Translations under genes and position numbers: made by a program | Shown here: positions 9,740 to 18,600 of the stretch, piece by piece | Numbering within the stretch: position 1 is the stretch's first letter | Layout: every line of letters begins with the position of its first letter | Notes under the pieces: generated by a model | Database searches by the model: none | What the model was told of the DNA's origin: nothing | Seen by the model: only the letters and a program-made list of their open reading frames with translations | From: Halorubellus salinus | Lineage (GTDB): Archaea; Halobacteriota; Halobacteria; Halobacteriales; Natrialbaceae | DNA length: 64,000 bases | NCBI RefSeq assembly: GCF_020567525.1 | Contig: NZ_JAJCVI010000003.1 | Coordinates: 372,001 to 436,000, forward strand | Direction of reading: 5' to 3'

Positions 9740-11445
9740 GCACGCCAACCGAGTCCACCGACGGTAACAGCGGCCTGCGCACGCTCCGGCACGGACTCAC
9801 GCTCGGACGCGTCGACGTCAAACGAAGCGTCCGGAAGTCCATCGACCGGAAGTCACAGATACTCGCGTACGCCGTCGTCGTCCTCCTGTTCGGTGGCCTG
9901 GGCGGCTACGGCTCGTACATCTTCGGGCGCGAGGTCGGTCTCGGCGGCGACCTGCCGTTCGACTATACGATGCTCGAGGTCGCTCGCGGTGCGTTCGCAC
10001 TCCTCTGGCTGTTCTTCGCGGTCATCGTCGTCGTCCGAACCGTCGGCACCCGAGGGACCCTCGAGAACGACGTCGGCATCCTCTCGGTCGTCCCGACGCG
10101 CGAGGCCGTCCTCGGCGTCCTCTTCGGCGAACTCGTGCTCGCACTCGCGTACACGCTCCCGCTCCTCTCCGTCCTCGCCGTCGGGTACAGCGCCGGCGCC
10201 GGCACGTACACGCTCCTCGTGACCGCGCCGATAGTCGCCGTCGTCGCGGCCGCCACCGCCGTCTCCTTCGCGTACCCGATCGGGCTCGCGATCAGGCACG
10301 TCGTCACGCGCATCCCGTTCGTCGCCCGCCACAAGGGACCGCTCATCGTCCTCGTCTTCCTCGCGTACATGGGACTCATCCTCTCGGACGTGCTCGGGAA
10401 CCTCGCCGCCACCATCTTCGAACCGATGCAGCAGGCACCGACCGCGTGGTTCGCGGACCTCCTCCTCCTCGGGAGTGCCGCCGGCGGCACGCCGCTGCGC
10501 GCGGCGCTCGCGCTCGCGCTCGTTCCCGCCTTCGGCGTCGCGAGCGTCCTCGTGACGACGCGCGTCGCCGACCACCACTGGTTCGCCGACCCCGTCCTCG
10601 CCGGTACCGAGGACGACGACACCGACGTCGACCCGAACACCGACCGGCACGACGACGGCTTCCTGCTGCGCGTCGAGGACGCACTCGGCGGCGTCGTCGG
10701 CCGCGGCACCGCCGCCGTCACCGTCCTCGCGTGGAAGCGCGCCGCACGCGCCCCCCTGAAACTCCTGTACGTCGCGTACCCGCTCCTGTTCGCCATCGGG
10801 TTCATCGCCGACATCGTCCAGACCGGCGAGGTCCCGGCGTTCGCACCGGCGGGCGCGCTCCTGTTCGCCGCGTGGGCCGGCGCGGTCGTCTTCACGCTCA
10901 ACCCGCTGGGCGACCAGGGGTCCGCGCTCCCCGCGACCGTCCTCTCCCGGGTCGGCGGCCGCCAGTTCATCGGCGCGCACGTCCTCGCCGGCGCCATCGT
11001 CACCGTCCCGATCGGGGTCGTCCTCGTCGTCGCACTCGCGCTCGCGGTCCCGCTCGACGCCGACCAGCTCACCGCCGTCGCCATCGGCACGCCCGCGAGC
11101 GTCCTCGTCGGCAGCCTGTTCGCGGTCGGCATCGGGATGCTGTTCCCGCGCTACGAGGCCGTGAACATCACGCGCTCGACGAAGGCCGTCGTCCCGAGCC
11201 TCCTCGCGTTCCTCGCGTACTCGCTGTTCCTCGTGCTCGTCGTCGCCGCCGCCGGCATCGTCTACGAGCCCGCGGTCGAACCGTTCGTCGCCGCCATCGC
11301 GAGCTGGCTGCTGCCGTTCGGGTGGTCCGTCACCGCTGACACCGTCGGGCTCGCCGCTCGTGGTGCGCTCGTCCCGCTCGCCATCGCACCTTTCGCGTCG
11401 GTCTGGTACGCCGTCCGACGGTTCGACACCGTCACGCTGGACTGA
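9736..11445 (+). CDS. ABC transporter permease (large ABC-2-like)
   Basis: 569 residues from the GTG at 9736, overlapping the ATPase stop. There are about 11-12 hydrophobic helices in two halves, separated by an acidic cytoplasmic loop (about residues 285-320, rich in Asp). The long two-half layout suggests one polypeptide may supply both membrane halves of the transporter. The partner is the upstream ATPase; the cargo cannot be inferred. The gene ends 26 bp from the convergent gene at 11471. Confidence 0.88.
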   Translation: MSTPTESTDGNSGLRTLRHGLTLGRVDVKRSVRKSIDRKSQILAYAVVVLLFGGLGGYGSYIFGREVGLGGDLPFDYTMLEVARGAFALLWLFFAVIVVVRTVGTRGTLENDVGILSVVPTREAVLGVLFGELVLALAYTLPLLSVLAVGYSAGAGTYTLLVTAPIVAVVAAATAVSFAYPIGLAIRHVVTRIPFVARHKGPLIVLVFLAYMGLILSDVLGNLAATIFEPMQQAPTAWFADLLLLGSAAGGTPLRAALALALVPAFGVASVLVTTRVADHHWFADPVLAGTEDDDTDVDPNTDRHDDGFLLRVEDALGGVVGRGTAAVTVLAWKRAARAPLKLLYVAYPLLFAIGFIADIVQTGEVPAFAPAGALLFAAWAGAVVFTLNPLGDQGSALPATVLSRVGGRQFIGAHVLAGAIVTVPIGVVLVVALALAVPLDADQLTAVAIGTPASVLVGSLFAVGIGMLFPRYEAVNITRSTKAVVPSLLAFLAYSLFLVLVVAAAGIVYEPAVEPFVAAIASWLLPFGWSVTADTVGLAARGALVPLAIAPFASVWYAVRRFDTVTLD

Positions 11446-11470
11446 CGCGGACGGCCAGCCGACGACCACT

Positions 11471-12679
11471 TCATCGCGTCGCGAACGCGCCAGCGAGCAG
11501 GTAGCCGTACCCGAGTGCGCCGGCGAGGCCGACGAGCGCGCCCGCGGTCTCGACCGAGTTCAGTCCCCCAGCGGTGCCGACAGCCTGGAGCGCGACGCCC
11601 GATGCGAGTGCGGTCACGGCGACGCTCGCGGTTCGGTCGGTGCAGTACGGCCACCGGCCGACGGTCGGCGGATAGAACTGGAACGTGGCGCCGACCACGG
11701 TGAGCCCGAGGAATCCGAGGAGCGTGACGCGGCGGTGCGCGACGACGAGCGCGCCGTCGAGGTCGACGACCGCGAACCACGCGCCGAGCGCCACCGCGAC
11801 GACGCCCGCGACCGCGCCGCCGAGGACGCTCCAGAACGCGACGCGGCGACGCGCCGATCGCCGGAAGCACCGGCCGTAGGCGACCGCGTACGCGACTATC
11901 GCGGTCGCTTCGAGGAGCGCGCCCGCGACGAGGAACTCGCCAGCGGGGACGGTCGCAGCGAGGACGACGGGACCGAGCGCGCCCGTCGCGAGCGCGAGCA
12001 CGAACGCGCCCCTGGGCGGGTCGACGACGAGGAACCGCGGCCAGAGGCGCGCGCCGAGCGCGAGCACCAGCAGGGTCGCGGTCCCCGCACCGAGGAGGTG
12101 CGTCGCCCGCGGCGGATACCCGTCGAAGACCAGCGCGACGCCGGCGAGGAGGTCGACGGCCGGTGCGGCATTCCACGCGACCGCGGTGGCGTACGAGCCC
12201 GCGACCAGGTACAGGACCGCGACCGGGACGAACGCGTTCGCCGTCCGGTCGAGGCCCGCGAGGTGCGCCTTCCCGTCGCCCGTCGCGGTCTCGGCACCCG
12301 TCGGGTTCGAGCGAACCGTCCACGCGAGCGCCGCGACGAACACCCCCACGCCGGCGGTCCACGCGAGTGCGCCCACCGTGCCGACGACGCGAGGGATCGA
12401 ACCGAACGACGCGGCAGCGGCCATCCCCGCGACGCCGAGCGCCGTGAGCGGCAGCTGGACGACCATCGCTCGCGGCGCGGCGAGCTCGCGGTCGAAGTAC
12501 GTCGGCACCAGCGAGTACGCCTTCCCGAACACGACGTGGAGCACGAACCCGGAGAGCGCGAGTGTCACCACCGCCCGCGATGGCGCGTTCACGAGCATCG
12601 CGACGTGCGCCGCGACCAGCGCCGCGACCGCTATCGCGACGTACCGGCGCGCCCACCGCGACACCAGCGCTACAGCCAT
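11471..12679 (-). CDS. Multi-pass membrane protein, NnrS / haem-copper oxidase-like
   Basis: 402 residues from the ATG at 12679, almost entirely hydrophobic with about 12 helices. Conserved-looking histidines fall in helices: FVLHVVFGKAYSLVPTYFDREL, RATHLLGAGTATLLVLALGA, and AHRRVTLLGFLGLTVVGATF. This resembles NnrS and subunit I of haem-copper oxidases, where helix histidines bind haem. I do not see a full oxidase ligand set, so an NnrS-like haem or nitric-oxide response role is an inference. It is divergent from the cytochrome b-like gene at 12861, so the two may share control of a respiratory function. Confidence 0.65.
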   Translation of the reverse strand: MAVALVSRWARRYVAIAVAALVAAHVAMLVNAPSRAVVTLALSGFVLHVVFGKAYSLVPTYFDRELAAPRAMVVQLPLTALGVAGMAAAASFGSIPRVVGTVGALAWTAGVGVFVAALAWTVRSNPTGAETATGDGKAHLAGLDRTANAFVPVAVLYLVAGSYATAVAWNAAPAVDLLAGVALVFDGYPPRATHLLGAGTATLLVLALGARLWPRFLVVDPPRGAFVLALATGALGPVVLAATVPAGEFLVAGALLEATAIVAYAVAYGRCFRRSARRRVAFWSVLGGAVAGVVAVALGAWFAVVDLDGALVVAHRRVTLLGFLGLTVVGATFQFYPPTVGRWPYCTDRTASVAVTALASGVALQAVGTAGGLNSVETAGALVGLAGALGYGYLLAGAFATR

Positions 12680-12860
12680 CGTCCCCGCTTCGCCCACCAC
12701 CCTGAAATCGATGGTGCCGGACGTGTTCGCTCCGGCGACGGCCAAACCAGGAACTTGACTGGTCAATCGTAATGAATGTCTTGCTTGAATAACAGGCGTT
12801 GCAATCCGTCCCGTCCCCTCTTTTCGTTCTCGCCCGCAGTACCCCGCGTAGCCCTCCACC

Positions 12861-13670
12861 ATGACAGCCACCGACGACGGCGACGATAGTGACGACTCAG
12901 CGGACCGAGCCGTTCGGACCGACGGCACGGGCGTCCTCGCGCCCGACGACGAGACCCCTACGTGGACCGAACGCAAGACACGAACGCAGGGCCTCTCCCG
13001 GTTGACCTACGAGTACTTCGAGCGCGCCCGCCGCGAAGACGAGGACCTCCGCCAGGAGTCCGACTACGTCGAGCGGGACGTGCTCGCGTTCCCCGCGTGG
13101 CCCCACGAGACCATCAGGAACCTCTCCCTGGCGTGCTTCTTCGTCGGCATGATACTGTTCCTCGCTGGAACGCTCCCACCGCACATCGGCGCGCCCGCGA
13201 ACGGGAACGAGACCCCCGCAGTCATCCTCCCCGACTGGTACCTCTACTGGTCGTTCGGGCTCCTGAAACTCGGCCCGCTGAACCCCGAGCTCTCCATCCT
13301 CGGTGGACAGACGGCGGCCGAAGGCGCGAAACTGATGACCGACCGGACGTACGGCGTCGTCGCGAACCTCGTCGTCGTCGGCATCATCACCATCGTCCCG
13401 TTCCTGAACAAAGGCAGCGCCCGACGACCCGTCGAACAACCGTTCTGGGCGGCCGTCGGCGTCGCCGGCGTGACGTTCGCGTTCACCATCAGCGTCTACT
13501 CCCTCAAGAACATCATCAGCGGCCTCGTCGACCCGCACCTGCTCCTCGACCTCTCGTTCCTGCTCCCACCGATCGCGGGCGTCATCGCGTACGCCGTCCT
13601 CCGGTCCATGCAGGAGGGATACATGTACGACCTTAACCGCAGGTACTACCGACTACGGCCACCGAAGTAA
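12861..13670 (+). CDS. Cytochrome b/b6 C-terminal-type subunit
   Basis: 269 residues. An acidic N-terminal extension (1-75) is followed by four helices, the first near 88-108. The segment PDWYLYWSFGLLKLGPL matches the PEWY-type quinol-oxidation motif at the start of the cytochrome b C-terminal (subunit IV-like) domain. The C-terminus YMYDLNRRYYRLRPPK is basic and cytoplasmic. In bc1/b6f complexes this subunit forms part of the Qo site with a haem-bearing cytochrome b and a Rieske protein; neither is in the window. It is either an orphan subunit encoded apart from its partners or part of a non-canonical complex. Confidence 0.8.
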   Translation: MTATDDGDDSDDSADRAVRTDGTGVLAPDDETPTWTERKTRTQGLSRLTYEYFERARREDEDLRQESDYVERDVLAFPAWPHETIRNLSLACFFVGMILFLAGTLPPHIGAPANGNETPAVILPDWYLYWSFGLLKLGPLNPELSILGGQTAAEGAKLMTDRTYGVVANLVVVGIITIVPFLNKGSARRPVEQPFWAAVGVAGVTFAFTISVYSLKNIISGLVDPHLLLDLSFLLPPIAGVIAYAVLRSMQEGYMYDLNRRYYRLRPPK

Positions 13671-13704
13671 ACTACGGTCACGAACACGCTGGAATCGTAG
13701 CAAG

Positions 13705-13730
13705 GCATTTCGGGTTCCCCCTCGAAATGC
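13705..13730. promoter_or_regulatory. Perfect 8-bp inverted repeat before uspA
   Basis: GCATTTCG at 13705-13712 and CGAAATGC at 13723-13730 form a perfect inverted repeat with a 10-base spacer. It ends six bases before the ATG at 13736, and the alternative ATG at 13727 lies inside its right arm. It could be a repressor operator over the core promoter or an RNA hairpin. Confidence 0.55.
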
Positions 13731-13735
13731 AACCA

Positions 13736-14605
13736 ATGTATCAGAACGTCCTCCTTCCGGTTACCGCGGAGACCAGCGACACGCGATTCCTCTACCACGT
13801 CGGCGAACTCGCGACCGCGCTCGACGCCGAAGTGACGTTGCTCGCGGTCGCGGACACGAACCGCGACAGCGTCACGCTCGTCGACGGCGACGTCGTCGAC
13901 GCGCTCGAGGCGGAAGGCGAACGAGCGCTCGCGGACGCCGAGGGCGTCCTCGAATCCCTCGGTCTCGACCCGGACACCGACGTCGTCCAGGGGACGCCCG
14001 CTCGAACCATCGTCGATTACGCCGAGCGCTACGAGCACGACCTCGTCGCGATGCCGACGCACGCCCGCACAGGCCTCAGGCGGTATCTCCTCGGGAGCGT
14101 CACCGAGAAGGTCGTCCGCCTGTCGCCAGTCCCCGTCCTGACCGCGCGAACGGTCGAGGACGAGGAGCTCTCGTTCCCCTACGAGCGCGTGCTCGTCGCC
14201 GTCGACGGGAGTGCGCCGTCGCGTCGCGCGAGCGAGCAGGCGCTCTCGCTCGCCAGCGCGCTCGACGCGGGCGTCGACGTCCTCTCCGTCGTCGACACCG
14301 GCGGGCTCGGGCCGGACGTCCGCGCAGAACTCGTTACGGAGCGCGCTCGCGTCGACGCTCAGGACCTCGTGCGCGGCGTCGAGACCGACGCCGAAGAACG
14401 CGGGATATCGGACGTCCGCACCGAGGTCGTCGAGGGCGTCCCGGCCGACGCCATCGCGTCCTACGTCGACGACCACGCGGTCGACGCCGTCGTAATCGGA
14501 ACCACCGGGCGGACCGGAATGGACCGCGTCCTCCTCGGGAGCGTCGCGGAGAAGACCGTTCGGTCCGCGTCCGTTCCCGTCCTCACCGTCCGCGGCGACG
14601 ACTGA
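13736..14605 (+). CDS. Universal stress protein with two UspA domains
   Basis: 289 residues from the ATG at 13736, so that the protein begins MYQNVLLPV as UspA domains normally do; an in-frame ATG at 13727 would add three residues. The second domain has an intact ATP-binding pattern (VLVAVDGSAPS, then VIGTTGRTGMDRVLLGSVAEKTVRSASVPVLTV). The first has a weaker version (MPTHARTGLRRYLLGSVTEKVVRLSPVPVLT). Tandem UspA proteins bind adenine nucleotides and work in stress survival. An inverted repeat overlaps the presumed promoter. Confidence 0.93.
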   Translation: MYQNVLLPVTAETSDTRFLYHVGELATALDAEVTLLAVADTNRDSVTLVDGDVVDALEAEGERALADAEGVLESLGLDPDTDVVQGTPARTIVDYAERYEHDLVAMPTHARTGLRRYLLGSVTEKVVRLSPVPVLTARTVEDEELSFPYERVLVAVDGSAPSRRASEQALSLASALDAGVDVLSVVDTGGLGPDVRAELVTERARVDAQDLVRGVETDAEERGISDVRTEVVEGVPADAIASYVDDHAVDAVVIGTTGRTGMDRVLLGSVAEKTVRSASVPVLTVRGDD

Positions 14606-14751
14606 AGGCCGACCGACGGCTTCGGTCACCGGAGCGCCCCGAAGCCAGCGAGCGCGCCAGCGACGGCTCCGTAAACGCCTCGAACCCGACGGCGCGGTCC
14701 CGTCCCCCGGGGACACGACCCCGGCGGTCTCGGTCGGTGCTCGCCAAAGCG

Positions 14752-14759
14752 CTTTAACG
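14752..14759 (+). promoter_or_regulatory. TATA box for moxR
   Basis: CTTTAACG lies 24-31 bases before the ATG at 14783, as in a leaderless haloarchaeal promoter. Confidence 0.55.
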
Positions 14760-14782
14760 CGACTACCTCCGATACGTACACG

Positions 14783-15754
14783 ATGCCAACGGACGACATG
14801 TCGGTCCCCGACGCGGCCGCGCACGCTGGCGACGTCATCGACCGAATCGCAGCCGCCGTCATCACGGACCGTGCGTTCCTCGAAACCGTCCTCACGGGCG
14901 TCCTCGCTCGCGGGCACGTCCTCCTCGAGGACGTGCCGGGAACCGGGAAGACGCTCACCGCACAGGGGACCGCGCACGCGCTCGGGCTGTCGTTCAATCG
15001 CGTGCAGTTCACGCCCGACCTCCTCCCGAGCGACATCACGGGCTCGCACGTCTACAACGAACACACCCAGGAGTTCCAGTTCAACGAAGGCCCGATATTC
15101 GCGAACGTCGTCCTCGCCGACGAGATCAATCGTGCGCCACCGAAGACCCAGGCCGCACTCCTCGAAGCGATGGACGAGAAGCAGGTGAGCGTCGACGGCG
15201 AGACCCGAGCGCTCCCGGACCCGTTCTTCGTCATCGCGACCCAGAACCCAGTCGAGCAGGAAGGGACGTTCGAACTCCCGGAGGCCCAGCGCGACCGGTT
15301 CGTCATCAAGACCGCGATGGGGTACCCCGACCGCGCCGGGGAACTCGAACTCATCGACCGGCGCGCGAACCGCTTCACGCAGATGCCGACGATCGACGCC
15401 GCGGTCGACAAGTCACAGGTCCGCGCGCTCCAGGAGGTCCCCGAGCGCGTGCACGTCGAGGACGACGTCCGCGAGTACCTCGTCGACGTCGCGCGGGCGA
15501 CTCGCGTCGACGACCGCGCCGAGATCGGTGTCTCGCCGCGCGGTATCCAGCGGTTCTTCGAGGCGGCGCGCGCTCGCGCCGTCATCGCCGGCCGCGACTA
15601 CGTCACGCCGGACGACGTGAAGTTCGTCGCCGACCCCGTGATGCGGCACCGCATCGTCCTCACGCCCGAGGCGAACATCCAGGGCGTCACGAAGGCGGAC
15701 GTCGTCGACAGCGCGCTCCAGAGCGTCGACGTCCCGAACGTCACCGGCCGCTGA
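14783..15754 (+). CDS. MoxR-family AAA+ ATPase
   Basis: 323 residues, normal length for MoxR. Walker A is EDVPGTGKT (about residues 50-58), Walker B is VVLADEINRAPPK, sensor 1 is FFVIATQNPVEQEGTFELPEAQ, and the C-terminal lid contains SPRGIQRFFEAARARA. MoxR ATPases act as chaperone-like partners of DUF58/VWA proteins. Here the gene has its own promoter and lies more than 9 kb from the DUF58 operon at the left edge. The partner could be that DUF58 protein or one elsewhere. Confidence 0.95.
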   Translation: MPTDDMSVPDAAAHAGDVIDRIAAAVITDRAFLETVLTGVLARGHVLLEDVPGTGKTLTAQGTAHALGLSFNRVQFTPDLLPSDITGSHVYNEHTQEFQFNEGPIFANVVLADEINRAPPKTQAALLEAMDEKQVSVDGETRALPDPFFVIATQNPVEQEGTFELPEAQRDRFVIKTAMGYPDRAGELELIDRRANRFTQMPTIDAAVDKSQVRALQEVPERVHVEDDVREYLVDVARATRVDDRAEIGVSPRGIQRFFEAARARAVIAGRDYVTPDDVKFVADPVMRHRIVLTPEANIQGVTKADVVDSALQSVDVPNVTGR

Positions 15755-15811
15755 ACCCGCGCGCGTTCCCCGGCGCCCCTCGGGTAGCCGGCACCGCTCG
15801 GTGCGCGACGG

Positions 15812-16237
15812 TCACTCCGTGGAAGACGCCTTCACGACGCGGACCTCGCGCTCCGACAGTTCGTCGACGGTCCGACCGACGCCCGAGAAGTGCTCGTCGT
15901 GGTCGCCTTGCTCGCCGACGACGACGAGCGTCGCGTCCACCTCGTCCGCGTACTCGAGGATGACCTCGTGGGGCGTGCCACGTCGCGTGTCGCCGTCGAC
16001 GGTGACGTCGCTCGCGTCCGCCATCTGCATGACCTCGCGCACGCTGACGTCGGCGTGATCCTCCGCGTAGATGGTGGCGAGCTCCCCCGAACTGAGCGCC
16101 GGTTCTCCGAACTTGCGTTCGTCGACCACGCAGATGACGTGGAGGTCGTGTCCGCCCGCGGTCGCGAGCTCGATGGCTTCCGTTGCCGCTTCGCGAGCGT
16201 ACTCGCTCCCGTCGGTCGCAAGCAGTATCGTACCCAT
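15812..16237 (-). CDS. Single-domain universal stress protein UspA
   Basis: 141 residues, one UspA domain opening with TILLATDGSEYAREAATEA. The usual C-terminal G-x2-G-x9-G(S/T) nucleotide loop is altered to GEQGDHDEHFSGVGRTVDELSEREVRVV, so ATP binding may be weak or absent. It is convergent with moxR (57-bp gap). A TTATG-type element about 25 bases upstream may be its TATA box. It is one of several stress-linked genes in 13.7-23.5 kb. Confidence 0.9.
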   Translation of the reverse strand: MGTILLATDGSEYAREAATEAIELATAGGHDLHVICVVDERKFGEPALSSGELATIYAEDHADVSVREVMQMADASDVTVDGDTRRGTPHEVILEYADEVDATLVVVGEQGDHDEHFSGVGRTVDELSEREVRVVKASSTE

Positions 16238-16329
16238 ACTGCAACTACGGGTGGGCGTCGCATAACTCGGCCGTTCGGTGCAGGGACTCGAGAATCACGC
16301 GTCGGCGACTGGTCACCAGTCGTCGACGG

Positions 16330-16767
16330 CTAGGTCGCCTCCGCGCCCTGGCTCTCGTGCCAGCCGCCGCCGTCGACGACCTCGAAGAGCTCCCCCCAGT
16401 TCTCGTCGTCCTCGCTCTCGGGGAGCTGGTCGCGGAGCTGCTGGAAGTCGGATTCGGGCACGAGGTCGTGGACGAGGTCGACGATGAGCCGCGCGTGGTA
16501 CGCCGCGTCCGTCCCCTTCACCTGCTCGATCTCGGCGACGCGCTCGACGAACTCCGACCAGTCGAACCGCTGGCCGTACGCCTCGGGCGCACCAGCGAGG
16601 TACCAGTTGATTTCCATCGGGAGGGACGCAGCGAGGTCCTCTGCCGCGTCCTTCGGGATGCGAGCGCCGAGCGTCGAGAGCGTCGCCCGGATCGCGCGAA
16701 CCGTCTCGCCGGTCCCGGGGAGTTCGAGTCTGTGCTGTACCTCGCCGGTGAATTCGTCGAAGTTCAT
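16330..16767 (-). CDS. DUF2267 domain protein
   Basis: 145 residues from the ATG at 16767; the open frame extends further upstream but the conserved part starts with MNFDEFTGEVQ. The DUF2267 pattern is clear: F..V..RAxLPTGETVRAIRATLSTLGARI..DAAEDLAASLP, then FVERVAEIEQV. It is a soluble helical protein of unknown biochemical role, found in bacteria and archaea near UspA, CBS and phosphoribosyltransferase genes. All of these occur within 7 kb here. A CTAAAGGG element about 30 bases upstream may be the TATA box. Confidence 0.88.
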   Translation of the reverse strand: MNFDEFTGEVQHRLELPGTGETVRAIRATLSTLGARIPKDAAEDLAASLPMEINWYLAGAPEAYGQRFDWSEFVERVAEIEQVKGTDAAYHARLIVDLVHDLVPESDFQQLRDQLPESEDDENWGELFEVVDGGGWHESQGAEAT

Positions 16768-17396
16768 GATGTCTCGTCGTTCGAGCGCTGACCCTTTAGC
16801 GGATGTTTCCCGGTGCTCCGGGGTACCGACCACCTCGTGACGGCACTGCGACCAGTCGTCCACCGACGAGTGACGCCCACGGTCGGCGCCTGACGAACGG
16901 AACCTCGAAGCGTCCAGGTGGCACTCGTCGGGGGATACCACCACCGACCGGGCGCTCACTGCGGGGCCGGCGCACGGTGGAACGACGTCGAGTCCGCCGA
17001 CCGGAACCATCGCGGAGCCTCGTCCTCCGGCATCGACGACGGGACAGCGTTCGTCCTCTCCGAGAGCCCCGGCGACCCCACGCCCACTCCCTTCCGGGAA
17101 AGCGCGTCCCCGCGGCCATCGCCGACCAGGGAGCGGCCGTGTTCGAGTCGCTCGCCGACGAACTCGGCCTCTCCGCGAGCACTGAGACGCATCATTACAT
17201 CGCCAGCACGCGACGCCATCACCGCTCTCATCATGCCGAACGACGAGCGAGGCCCCGACGCCGCTCGCCTCACGCGCACACCTGACGCTCCTGGACGCGC
17301 TCGCGGACGCGACACGGACGGCCGCGTCCCTCCCGGACCGCGCCCGGGACGTCACGTCCGTCGACGTCGGCGAGACCCCGAGCGAGGTCGCTCACG
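16768..17396. other. 629-bp gap with fragments of decayed coding sequence
   Basis: No intact gene is visible, but short coding-like pieces appear on the plus strand in different frames. One near 17030-17090 reads DDGTAFVLSESPGDPTPTPF. One near 17100-17185 reads VPAAIADQGAAVFESLADEL. One near 17280-17400 reads LTLLDALADATRTAASLPDR. The first two could join by a frameshift and faintly recall a creatininase-family C-terminus. I read this as debris from one or more inactivated genes, at low confidence. Confidence 0.3.
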
Positions 17397-18128
17397 TCAG
17401 TGCGCGGTCCACCCGCCGTCCACCGGGATGTTCGCGCCCGTGATGTACGACGCCCCCTCGGACGCGAGGAACACCGCGAGCGGCGCGATCTCCTCCGGCC
17501 GCGCGGGTCGGTTCATCGGCGTCTCCCCGAGCACGAAGTTGTAGAACCGCTCCGTCTCGAGGAGGTCCTCGGTCAACGGCGTCTCCACGAACCCCGGACA
17601 GATACTGTTCACGTTGATGCCGTCCTCGGCGTAGTCGACCGCGACCTGCTGCGTGAAGTTCACGACGCCGCCCTTCGCCGCCGAGTACGACGCCGCTCCC
17701 TTCCCGCCGACGAGCCCGTAGATCGACGCGACGTTCACGACGAATCCCTCCGTCTCCATGAGGTGCGGGAGCGCCGCCTTCGTTCCGTGCATGACGCCGT
17801 CCAGGTCGATGCCGAGGACGCGATCCCACTCCTCGAGCTCCATGTCGCCGACGGACGTCTCGCTCGCCACCCCCGCGTTGTTCACGATCACGTCGAGCTT
17901 CCCGAACTCCTCAACGGTCGCATCGACGAGAGCAACGACTTGCTCGTAGTCGCTGACGTCCGTCTGCACGAACTCGCACCTGAGTTCGGCCGCCGCGGCC
18001 TCTCCATCACTCTCGCTCCGGTTCGCGATGACGACGTCCGCGCCCTCGTCGACGTACGCCGACGCGATTGCGTACCCGATACCAGACGAACCGCCGGTGA
18101 CGACCGCCGTCTTCCCCTCGAGTTGCAT
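17397..18128 (-). CDS. Short-chain dehydrogenase/reductase (SDR)
   Basis: 243 residues from the ATG at 18128. The cofactor motif is TGGSSGIGYAIA (residues about 10-21), NNAG is present, and the catalytic set is Ser (NVASIYG), Tyr and Lys (YSAAKGG). The C-terminus VDGGWTAH is typical of classical SDRs. The residue after beta-2 is neutral/basic (ANRSES), which leans towards NADP(H), but this is weak evidence. The substrate is unknown. The length and all catalytic residues are intact. Confidence 0.93.
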   Translation of the reverse strand: MQLEGKTAVVTGGSSGIGYAIASAYVDEGADVVIANRSESDGEAAAAELRCEFVQTDVSDYEQVVALVDATVEEFGKLDVIVNNAGVASETSVGDMELEEWDRVLGIDLDGVMHGTKAALPHLMETEGFVVNVASIYGLVGGKGAASYSAAKGGVVNFTQQVAVDYAEDGINVNSICPGFVETPLTEDLLETERFYNFVLGETPMNRPARPEEIAPLAVFLASEGASYITGANIPVDGGWTAH

Positions 18129-18227
18129 TGTCTCTCTCCGTGAGACCGTTCGACGGCCACGCCCTAAGCGACCGCCTTGACGGACACGATCGAGACGCAA
18201 CTCGTTCCCACGTCTCGCCACGTCGCT

Positions 18228-18509
18228 CTACCACGTCGACAACCGGCCGGCAACCGTCCGGAACGCGTCAGCACGCGGACGCGCTCGGGGACGGGAACCG
18301 GTCAGGCGTTCGCGGACGCGCTCGATGTTCCACGCGCAGCCCCTCCCGTTCGTCGGGGTCTCCACTACCATCGGTTTGTCACCGAGGGGGTCGTGGCTCA
18401 CGAGCCGCCGGAACCCGTCGACGCCGACCTCGCCCTCGCGCTCGACCGCCGCCGCGAACCCGTCGGTCATGGAGACGTGCGCACCGACCCGGAACACGCC
18501 CCATACCAT
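18228..18509 (-). pseudogene. Collapsed endonuclease IV (nfo) gene, internal deletion
   Basis: The 93-residue frame starts VWGVFRVGAHVSMTDGFAAAVERE, which matches the extreme N-terminus of endonuclease IV. It jumps directly to DGFRRLVSHDPLGDKPMVVETP, which matches the family's C-terminal end. The roughly 200 residues in between, with the zinc ligands and catalytic core, are missing, and no break in frame marks the join. Endonuclease IV is an AP endonuclease of about 280 residues. This copy cannot be active, so AP repair must rely on another gene. Confidence 0.65.
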
Positions 18510-18600
18510 CTCGAGGTCGGAGGTTAACGTTCTCCTGACGTCGGTCCGTCGCCTCGAACGTTCCCCGCAATCCAAGTCCCCGAACGACGAACACTCGAGC

